DNA from: Gyrodactylus bullatarudis
Lineage: Eukaryota > Platyhelminthes > Monogenea > Gyrodactylidea > Gyrodactylidae
Length of the DNA: 64,000 nucleotides
Direction: 5' to 3'
Assembly: GCA_012064415.1 (NCBI GenBank)
Contig: SSNU01000120.1
Coordinates: 107,047-171,046, forward strand
Positions within the stretch are counted from its first letter, which is position 1, and each line of letters begins with the position of its first letter. A program made the translations under genes and the position numbers. Below are positions 1 through 9,383 of the stretch, one piece after another. The notes under the pieces are model-generated. The model searched no databases and was not told the DNA's origin. It saw nothing but the letters and a program-made list of their open reading frames with translations.

Positions 1-99
1 ATTATTGTAAAAATTTCTGAGATTTACATGCCAGTTACAATCTACAAATTGATTCAATTGTCACATATGCGATTTTTTAACTATCAATCATCCAGTTAT

Positions 100-207
100 G
101 TTTTTATTTTTCAAGAGAACTAGATTACCATATTTATTTTTTAAATTTTCCCCTGTACATATTAATTACTCTTTTTAAATACAGATTATATTTCTAACAA
201 AAAAAAA
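100..207 (+). mobile_element. 3' tail of a non-LTR retrotransposon (family A)
   Basis: AT-rich stretch ending in TTTCTAAC plus nine A residues (191-207). The same TTCTAACAAAA ending closes three other copies in this window (ends near 8028, 8924 and 43524), so this is read as the 3' end of a family A copy whose body lies upstream or has decayed. The left limit is approximate. Confidence 0.45.
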
Positions 208-710
208 CTCTAAACTAAAAATTAATCCCTTCTCAAACTTACCTAAAGTAAACTCCATGGTCATGGCAATACTTAAATTTTCAAAATCATTACCCTTAAG
301 AATTAAGGCGTACAAGTCATTAGTGCTCACACACTTTGACTATATCTCAACCCTTTTAATTAACTTGACTATTGACCAGGCTAGATATATCGAAAGAATT
401 CAAAGTAGATTTCTCTATTCTCTCTATCCCGAACTAAACTCATACAATGCTCGCATTTCGGCGTCTGGCCTCAATCCTTTATGGGTCCGTCGTTACGCTT
501 TCATCATAAAAAAAATTCTCTGATTCTTCGATCAGAATCGAAAGAAATATGTCTTATGAAAATAACTACTTACTCTCTACCTATAATAAACTTAACGATA
601 AATATGACTCATCTAATTGTGACAACCTAAACTCGATTAAAAATATTATGAAACATATTAGATCTAAATTCGACTACACCTACTCTCTCCTATATCCTGA
701 TCTTCATTAA
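206..710 (+). mobile_element. Family A non-LTR retrotransposon fragment, reverse transcriptase C-terminus (decayed)
   Basis: The frame open from 206 to 523 matches the reverse-transcriptase thumb/C-terminal part of the longest copy at 41862-43524 (shared motifs RIKAYKSLV, HFDYIS, SGLNPLWVRRYAF). It stops at 523. The match resumes in another frame from about 545 and ends at the family's usual terminus LYPDLH with stop at 708-710. At least one frameshift and a stop are present, so it is dead. It starts directly in the A-tail of the preceding fragment. Confidence 0.75.
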
Positions 711-1750
711 GTAGAAACTACCAAGTGCTATTTGATTTTTTTTGTTAGAATATGTTTTTTATTGATATGTACAGCATTAAACTTTTTAGATTTACATCCA
801 ACACTAAACCATCGAAGATGTTCTACTCCAAAAGCCAATTTGATCGCAATAAAAAACTCTTTCAAGACTATGTTTAATCCTTATAATGATAAACCATTAA
901 AGATTTACTATTTATTTGTATTCTTCATTAGTATTTTGTTGGATAAAAAATATATTTGGATTCTGCTTTGACAAAATTTTATCAAAAGAAATGATAAAAA
1001 TGAAATAATTTTGAAATTGTAACATTCTAATGAATAAATATGATTGTTTATAATGATTGAAGTTAAATTCAAAAAAATTAGATTCATTAAAAGTAAAAGG
1101 TCTCGAAAAGAAGATTTATTTAGTTGACTAAAATTTTGAGTAAAGAAGAGACAGAGTATCAAGTTCAATTGGGAAATTATTGATTTTATATAATAAAGGT
1201 CATCACAGTCTGAGAGATCCTAAAAATTTTAACTAGTTTTTTTGTTGACAATAATTTTAAAATGTATAGGCTAGAAAACGGAAAGAATATTATGAATTGG
1301 TTCAGAGAAAGGAGAATTCCTTAATTATGAACGTAATTCAAACAACCATAAAACTATCGGTTGTCGAGATGTAATAAAAGGACAATCTTTTCCTTTCCCT
1401 TTTTATAATTAATTGCACCTTCTCTGTCAATTTCATAAGAAAAGATAAACAGTAAATGGTAAAGAAGTCTCCCTGATTGGTAAGCAAAAATTTAAGTTTA
1501 AGGAATTTCTTGAATTCAGAAATACGTATTGTTCGTATCGAGGAAGCAGATGAAATTTAAGAAAAAAAGAATTTATAGCCCTGAAAATTGATTCAATTAA
1601 CCTAAGAAAGAGTTCGTAACCACTAAATTTGTGTATTTTATTGAACAAAAAGGTTCATTATAAAATAATTATTTTATAATTATAATTATAATTGAAAGTG
1701 AAATGGAAAGAACCCACCCAACCCGAAATTAGACTAGGGATAGAAGGTTA
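711..1750. other. No gene seen
   Basis: AT-rich sequence with only short chance reading frames. A perfect 24-nt AT palindrome lies at 1657-1680. The first part may be the decayed 3' UTR of the preceding retrotransposon fragment. Confidence 0.5.
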
Positions 1751-1779
1751 AATTGTTCCTCTCTTCCCCATGACCTCCT

Positions 1780-1865
1780 ATTGGCTAATACGAAGTAATA
1801 TATTTTCGCTCATTTATTCTCTATTCTGATTGGCCCATTTCTAACTCGTATTAACCCTATAAATA
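1780..1865 (+). promoter_or_regulatory. Core promoter of the zinc-finger gene: two inverted CCAAT boxes and a TATA box
   Basis: ATTGG (inverted CCAAT) occurs at 1780-1784 and again at 1829-1833, followed by TATAAATA at 1858-1865. A TCA initiator-like triplet sits about 33-35 nt downstream of the TATA start, and the ATG is at 1920. The spacing fits a TATA-dependent RNA polymerase II promoter with a short leader of about 30 nt. This is read from motifs only. Confidence 0.6.
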
Positions 1866-1919
1866 GCAAAAGTTGGTTTAGGTAGAAATATCATCTCATC
1901 ACATTTCCCTTTTCAAATA

Positions 1920-3173
1920 ATGAATCTAGACTCTTACTACAACAGGAATCCAACGTTATTCCAAGAATTATTCTCATCTAACACATGGCTGTCCTCTTCA
2001 TCTGGCCAAGGTCAATCTAGTACACCTCTTCAGAATATTACTCAAAACTTTGTGAATCACAATGAAAATTATGGTAGCCAAGATCTTTTCAACTTTCCAC
2101 CTGCATCATATCGCCCAATATCACCGACTCATCAAGACTTCAAATCTAATATTAATCAATACACAGATCCTGGCTATCTGATCTCAACTAAGGGACCCGA
2201 GAATTTGTCTCTTAATTCATCTGGAAATACAAACTTTTATGAGGATAGCTATACCAACTCTTGGAATTCATCCTCAGACCATAATGTGAATAAAACTCAC
2301 GAAATAGGTTATCCCTTCCCAGAAAATAGCGTTAGAACAACATGTCAGGACCAAATGATTTTCAAACAGGACCCTTTTCAATATGAACAAGGGAACAGGA
2401 TCATTCCGGAGAGTCCCCCGAGTCTAGATTTTGACAAGGAGAATGTTCAGCCTTTAAACTTTTCCAAAGAGTCATCACTTGCCAGTAAATTTAATGAGTT
2501 CCTCGAGAATTACAATAGTTACAAGAAACAAGATAATTATCGTAAGTTAAATCAGCAGTTTAGTAAATCTGACAGTCTAATCTTATTTTCCTTCAAACTT
2601 GTCAACAGAACAATTCAAAATTGAAGAGCCGAATACCACTGTTCAATTACCTACTGGGAATATCATCGAACCAGACCCTGTCAAGCCTCCTAGGCCACAT
2701 GTCTGTCCATATGCAAGTAAGTATTTCTATTGTTACCGAGCCAAATGTCATGAAATTAATTACTCTAATTTAATTAAATCACAGATTGCGGGAAGAGTTA
2801 CATAAAAAGAGGCCATTTGAATGATCACATGAAGATCCACTCGAATATCAAGACATATCATTGTACTCATCAGATCCCATTACCCAGTGATCAAATTCAT
2901 ATTGATGACTACGGCCTCATGGTTACAACCAAGGTTTGTGGAGAATCATTTCTAAGATGCGACGAATTAACAAGGCACAAGAGAACCCACTTCAAAGAAA
3001 AACCATTCAGGTGTCCATATTGTTCCAAGTCATTTTTGAGGACTGATCATCGCCGAGCCCATATAAGACGTCATCCAGCTGAAGACAGAGTTGACCCAGA
3101 TATGGAGGAAGAGCTCCTACAACGCTGTTCCCTTGTCAAGTTTACCTCTAGAAAGCGAAAAGAACGTGCATAA
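1920..3173 (+). CDS. Sp/KLF-like three-finger C2H2 transcription factor
   Basis: Three exons: 1920-2541, 2609-2716, 2785-3173; introns of 67 and 68 nt with GTAAGT donors. The phase closes to give 372 residues. The first about 230 residues are rich in Asn, Ser and Gln, like an activation region. Finger 1 spans C240-H262, finger 2 C270-H312 and finger 3 C320-H340. The first and third have the Sp/KLF spacing C-x4-C and C-x2-C. DNA-contact positions in fingers 2 and 3 (R-D-E-R in RCDELTRH; R-D-H in RTDHRRAH) equal those of Sp/KLF proteins, so a GC-box/CACCC-type site is expected. Finger 2 is odd: its cysteine pair is C-x24-C, about 20 residues longer than usual. No buttonhead box was seen, so assignment to Sp, KLF or a related group stays open. 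It is presumably nuclear. Confidence 0.85.
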
Positions 3174-3255
3174 GACAAATATCAGATTATTAAAACAGAT
3201 TGTTAATCCTATTTAAGATTTAATATTTCAGATTTGTTATAACCTATTTTTTATA

Positions 3256-3261
3256 AATAAA
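3256..3261 (+). terminator. Polyadenylation signal AATAAA of the zinc-finger gene
   Basis: AATAAA lies 83 nt after the stop codon of the zinc-finger gene, a normal distance for a 3' end. Confidence 0.6.
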
Positions 3262-6200
3262 GTTTTCATCATTCATTTTTAGTATGACAAAAACGATTGA
3301 AAATGAGTTCATAAAATATCACAATTAGAAATTTCTAGGGCAGTAACTTTGATAATCAATTTGGATATGAATTAACTGGTACGATGCTTTCTTCTATGTG
3401 CTAATTTTTTAGACGATATGTGTATGAAAGATCAAAATAATGTATCTGGTAATGTGAAAGTAAAATAGAAAAATAAAACCTTTTAAATCTGTAAGAAATT
3501 CGTTAATCATCTGGTTTATGAAGATGAGAATAGAGAAGGGAAATGGAGTAATCCAGTTTGGGTCTTATAATCGATATGCCCCCTTTTTTAGATAACAAAT
3601 TTCATATCAGACTCACAGATATTTTTGATATACAGAACTTTAAAGATTAATGATTGTACAAATAATAGAACATGGAAAGATTTTTCAATGTGCTCGGTGT
3701 GGGAGGTTTTGAACCTAGGACCCGAGAGTAAAAGTGTGAGATAGATACACTACGCCACATCGGCTCAATATTGCCGAGTTAATTCCACAATGTATGCTTT
3801 TACATTGATTATTATCACAAAATCAAATGAATAAATTAATTAACTTATTAAAAAAATAGGCACTCTTATGAATATTCTGACCCATGGGAAAAATAATACC
3901 AGCTTAGATACTACGATTTAATCAAGTAACAATATAATAAAGTTTCTTCCATACAAAATCTAACATTGTGATTAATGATTTGAGGGCTAAATTAAATTTC
4001 AATAAACCATCGAAAACATGCTAGTCGTTTATACACAGGAAGAAAAAAAGAAACAGTAGAAAAAGTTCAAGGAAACATGACCATCGGGCTCAATTTACGG
4101 TCAGTAATTGCTGTAATATCTTCAATGATTGATGTTAAAATCATTCAAGCAAAAGATATTTAGTCGAGTCTTTCTTCTTTTCTAGCTTAAAGCTAATCAG
4201 AACATTATTATTTATCAAATAAAAACTATCAATAATAATGTTCGCATGGAGACCGAATCTCTTTTTCGATCTAATCATTGGAAGGAATTTAAAAAAAATT
4301 GACGAACAGATAAAGAGTTAAAATGGGACACAGATTGCTTGCTTTTTCTGTCTTCTTAAATGGGATAAAATCTGGCCAGGGGATTGTCCAAGAAAATTAT
4401 CCATCTCTGTAAAGATTTTTAGGGAGTAAAAGAATAAGCCCCCCATTGGTGGTAGAGAGTGGAAGTGTGGAAGAGGGCTTGGCCGAAAAAAGGTGAAAAT
4501 AAAAGAGGGGTCAATACCTCTCTCTGTCTTAAAGTTTGGACATCTGATTCATGACGCAATAGATTTGGATATGGAATTCATTTTGTATAAATAAATAAAG
4601 GATTGAAGTAGCTCAAAGGTCAAACATTTGCTCCTTCTGTAAATTCTAAAAACAATAGAGTCTAAACTCATTCAGAGGGGGCCAGTCAGTCACGTTTTTC
4701 ATGAATAAATTAAAACAAGTACATTTTCATCAAGTGTATTCATAAATTAAGATAAACTTGTTGTTTAGAATTAACCAACAGAGAGATTAATTAATACAGG
4801 TAGCAGGTTCTCAAGTGTACGAAATGATTGAAAGAGATTAAGTTTTCATTGTACATTTTCAAGTAATAATAATAATAATGTGCCATTATATTATGTGTAC
4901 TTATTATTACATGACAGGCCTTCAAAGTCAATTGCCTTCCTTCCCTGACAAATGTTCAACGAATCTGATTGATCTTGTCAAAATGATTTCACTGTTTTTT
5001 TCTGTCTCCTCAGTCAGGATGGATAGAAGTGATGAAAGTTGAGAAAAATTATTATTGTGATTATCAACATTACGATGGATAATGTTTCATTGATTCAATC
5101 GGATTAAATTTCAAAATCTGTTCCTTATAGATGTGGCGGAGAAAAAAAGGGCAATGAGAGATATCGAATTCTCTTTCAAACAAGCAGTTGGGTCATTTCA
5201 GGTGATGTTTAAAGTGGAAACATTTTAAATAATACTGGGTTTTTTTTAATTTCAAAGAAAAAAAAGTACTTTTCATCGTTTAATTCTTATCAACCAATTC
5301 AAGAGTTTTATTAACCCTAGTTTTTGTTAGAAAATCGAGGCGATATAGATAGATTTAGTCCCAATATCCAGATTGATTGAAAGAAAGTCTAAAATTTCAT
5401 ATTTTAAACCTCTTATCAATTCATATTAGATCTTAAAATTCCACCAGGTGAGTGATCCTTTTTGTTCAAATAATATTTTACCATGTTTCTCACACTCTCT
5501 TTCTTTTACTCTTAGGTCTTCTTTCTTCTCTAGTCATTATTTTTTTGTCTACATCTAATATGATTGAAAAAAAGTGCATAGTGTAGTGATCTGACTAATA
5601 TTAAGGATATAACAAGAGTCTTCTTTATCTTCAATAATTCCAGAATGTTTTAATGAGATCTCTAGAACGGCTTTTTTATCCATTATTTGATTTTATATTT
5701 TGATTACAAAACCAGTTTTAATTGAACTATAAATTTTGTACAAAATATATGATTATAAATATTTTCTAACAAAAAAGTTATTGGTTTTACAATCCAAAAT
5801 TTCATTGATAAAATTTTTTAATTATTCCCTAAGAGAAGAAAATTTTAACTAATTTTTAGAAAACTCTTGAATTGTTTAAAATCTTTCAAGTATGGCTTAA
5901 TCGATAAAAAGTCAATCGCGACCGGATCATATTAAACAGAAATGCAAAACTTCAAAATTATATCTCATTTTATCAATCGTTTGTAAGGATGTATTTCATA
6001 CTTGGACTGTGTAGATTTTAATCAAATTAAAAAAGGAAATTTTGACAAGAACAACCGAGACAGGTGATATTCAAAATTGAAAAAAATGACATACAATAAG
6101 CGAATAATATTACAGTGTATTATTACATCAAGAAGGGAATTTCAAAATTGCGCGTTTCCCTTTTTTGGTCAATAAACTCCCATGTAATACAGGGAGATAC

Positions 6201-7117
6201 AAGAAGGTAGGAAATTATGTGGGCTAAATAATGGGAGCTAGATTATTATTGTACATGTGTTATCAAAGTTAATTATTGTATTGAATGTACAACAATGGGC
6301 CAGCTTACAAGTCCTACTCAAAAACATTTGACATTGGATCATCATTGTGTTACAGTTCAGAAATAGAGTTTAAAAGAAAGCGTGTGTATGTAAGGGTGAA
6401 CATTAACTTGCCCATTTTGTTTTGTTTTGGTTACCTGGTTCAAGCCATAATCAATTTATTTCAAAACTGCTTTTTATGTTTTCAAAAATGAAAGGACACG
6501 TTTCCTCAAATGCCAGCGGTCAGTGTTTAGTTCTTTCTTGTTATTTGCACGTTCTCCTAATCATCATTTTCACTAGTGATCTATAAATAAATTTGGAATC
6601 AGAGTTTTCTTTTTTTGAAAATGATGAAAATATTATCAGCTCTCGTAGAGCTGACAACACCAGTTCCCAATTATTATTTTTTGTAAGATAAATTTTCTGT
6701 ATTGAAAAGAAAAATCTGGAGTATTTTAATCAAAATTTTATTTATCATAATTTATATAGCATAAATGATATTCACTAGGACAATACAAATTTTTCGGCTA
6801 TTTGCTCATTCGATAGAGAATTAAACATTTAACACTTAAACCCTGTTCTCTTAATTTTACAATGTGTGTATAAATGAAAATATTTCGATTTCAAAATACA
6901 AAATTTGAAAATTTAAATACGCGTCAACATATTTTGAATAAATTTTACTATAAATTAATGTACGATGATTAATAAAATTCACTTTTTTGAAAAATCTGTA
7001 TTACTTTTTGGATGGGAATTGTCCTGATAGTTAAAAAACCCTTCGTTACATATCCTCATCATTTTCTGAAAATTTTAATGCGTTTTAAAAAATTTTGGGA
7101 AAATCTGATTCAGAACG
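3262..7117. other. Long intergenic stretch, no gene seen
   Basis: About 3.9 kb with no reading frame that resembles a gene. It holds a tRNA-like sequence at 3691-3768, a short TAA/TAATAA run near 4867 and many AT homopolymers. A 68-codon frame at 6285-6491 has no recognisable features. Confidence 0.5.
3691..3768 (-). ncRNA. tRNA-like sequence with A and B boxes (degenerate tRNA or tRNA-derived SINE head)
   Basis: Read on the minus strand, TGGCGTAGTGT fits the pol III A box, and GGTTCAAAACC fits the B box at tRNA-like spacing. A CTTTTAC heptamer sits where an anticodon loop would be (TTT, lysine-like). The two ends are imperfectly complementary (GCCGATG against CACCGAG). The D and anticodon stems pair poorly, so a working tRNA-Lys is unlikely. 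A tRNA pseudogene or SINE promoter head fits better. Confidence 0.45.
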
Positions 7118-8028
7118 ATAAAATTTTCATCTTTAGAATAAATAATGCTTTTGACATTATTAAAATAGATCATAACTTCTCGCTTCTTAAAGATTCCCTT
7201 GAGACGATGGGGCTCTATATTAATAGAGATAAATGCAAAATAATGCTCCCATCTGGTCTCCCTGCAACCCTCTTGGAATCGCTTCTACTTCCTGGAGAAA
7301 TTGTCTCCTTAACTTCGGACCTAGGTTTCAGTATATCGTCTAGTTTAAAATTAAATCCACTTTTTAATCTCCCTAGAATTAATACCATTATTTATTCTAT
7401 TAAGAAATTCTCTAAATCCAGTGATGTAAGACTAAAAGCTTACAAATCACTGGTCTTTCCACTTTTTGACTATATTTTTCCTCTCTTACCCAATTTAAAT
7501 CAATCTCAGTGTCTAACTGTTGAACGTGTTCAATATAGGTTTTTACATTCTTTATATCCTCATATTAACTCGTACAATGCACCGGAGATTTGCTTTTTTA
7601 GTCAAAAAATTCACAGAGTCTTATTCTCCCTCTAATGATAATAATTAGTCCTTGAGAAATAATAAATATAACCCGAATTACTTATTATCTTTTTATAATT
7701 TAATTTTTTCAAAATATGAATTATCTGATTGTGATGACTTGACCAATCTTAAATTGATCATGTCTCTCATCAGGCTAAAAATCGATTACTCTAAGTCTTT
7801 GCTTTATTCTTATCTTCATTAACCAGTTGATTTTCGAATTTCTTGCAGACTCTAGTTCTCAGGCTCTACTATTGCTCAAATTTCTACAACTCGAGAGCCT
7901 TTACCTTATTTTATGACTTAACATTTTAACTGATCAATCTATCCATTTTATTTATATTTGTACAAGCAGATTTCGTTATAATTTGTTTTTATATTTTCAA
8001 TTCAATGCAAGATTTTTTTCTAACAAAA
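7118..8028 (+). mobile_element. Family A non-LTR retrotransposon, 5'-truncated copy with a 35-nt deletion
   Basis: From about 7118 the sequence is nearly identical to the copy at 41862-43524, both in the RT C-terminal coding part and in the 3' UTR, and ends with TTTCTAACAAAA at 8028. It begins just after the position of the RT catalytic box, so it cannot be active. Relative to the other copy about 35 nt are missing near 7582, which shifts the frame; the remainder reaches the family stop at 7820-7822. High similarity to the second copy implies both inserted fairly recently. Confidence 0.85.
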
Positions 8029-8454
8029 GAAAGAGCAGTGCTCTAACGGCTAGATTCATTGAATCCAAAATTCAAGTGCCTTTGATTATTTTTTTTAATT
8101 AAGTGAAGGATAAAACCCAATCCAATACTCGAAAGTATATCTGGTTAATCCTACTTTAATCTTTTTATCCATATATAAACACATAAAACAGGTATACAAA
8201 AGTTGATAATGCATATTATAAATTAATCCACAGAGGAGTCTAAATCAGGCTGTCTAATCTATAGAACTCTTAGTTTTACTGGAAAGGAATAAAATGAAGG
8301 TCAATTTAAAATTGGTTAAGAAGGAATTGACCTTTTTTATTTGTTTCATTGTACGAGGCTGGAAAATAAAGTGATTATGCACTGATAATAAATACGGGAA
8401 AGGGCCTATACTAATTGATTTTATTTTGAGAGAGTGTGTCTTGAATTTAATTGA

Positions 8455-8924
8455 AATTAAATAGTACTTGGCAATTCCCTCTCTGGGTTAGAAGATATGC
8501 CATAATTGTTAAATCATTTGCTAAAGCTGTTAACAAATTTGAAAATTCATATAACCTCAGAAACCCCTCTTTTTCAAATCACTATTTACTATCTTCATAT
8601 AATATGCTTGATAAAAAATATAAAATCTCTAACTGTCATGACCTGACTAACATTAAAACTATAATGTCTCACATAAGGTCTAAGCTTGATTATTCTAAGA
8701 GTCTTCTCTATGCATATCTTCATTAATCCCAGAATGTTAATGAAATTTCTTGAAAGGCTTATTTATTTCTACAATTCTCATTATACATATTTCACGAACA
8801 TAGATTAATCAAACTATTTTATTTTTGAACCACCATATTATATCAAGAGATGCTATATTGTATTTATATTTATTTATTTTTACTTTCCTAACTCAATAAA
8901 ACCATACTTTCTAACAAAAAAAAA
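8455..8924 (+). mobile_element. Family A-related non-LTR retrotransposon, extreme 3' fragment
   Basis: The open frame to 8726 carries the C-terminal RT motifs PLWVRRYA, LTNIKTIMSHIR and KLDYSKSLLYAYLH, then a 3' UTR ending TTTCTAAC plus nine A residues at 8924. It diverges more from the 41.9-kb copy than the 7.1-kb one does, so it is an older insertion or a sister subfamily. Only about 470 nt remain. Confidence 0.8.
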
Positions 8925-9383
8925 TTTTCAAGTTTCTTTTTATCCAAAGAGATGATAACTGGCTGAGAATTCTGAGTTTTAGTACAATGCCAATAAGTTA
9001 AAATAAGATGTACATTGTACAATGCATATACATCTGAAAGTCAAAATATCTGGTTTCTAACTTGGAGTAAAAATTTAATCAACACAACGAAGTAAAATCT
9101 TAATTCTATTTTTACAATTCTACTTTTAAGTAGAAATGAGATTATGATATAAAATTTAATCATTAATTCATACCTAATAATGTTCCTGAATTCTAATGAT
9201 CAGATCATTACAACTTGTAATTTACAAATTTATCAATTAAAATTGAGTAAATCAAGATTTTTTAAATCTAACAGATTTAAATAATTTTAAAACCGAACAA
9301 CTAAAACAAAAGCTTATAAAGTTTTAAAAAATTCCTAAACTGTTTTAATAGATTTTATCTTTCAAGCAAATTTTCCATTTGTG

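Noticed and set aside
732..1648. Short frames on both strands (79, 86 and 71 codons)
   Set aside because: Hydrophobic, low-complexity products in AT-rich DNA, no start context or family motif.
1657..1680. Perfect 24-nt palindrome ATTATAAAATAA and its complement
   Set aside because: Only A and T, in AT-rich DNA near other AAT runs; likely chance or slippage, no gene end nearby to make it a terminator.
2863..2933. Possible intron removing the insertion in zinc finger 2
   Set aside because: GTACTC to AAG would remove 71 nt and shift the frame, destroying fingers 2 and 3.
6285..6491. 68-codon plus-strand frame
   Set aside because: No homology recognised, no promoter or splice context; chance length for this composition.
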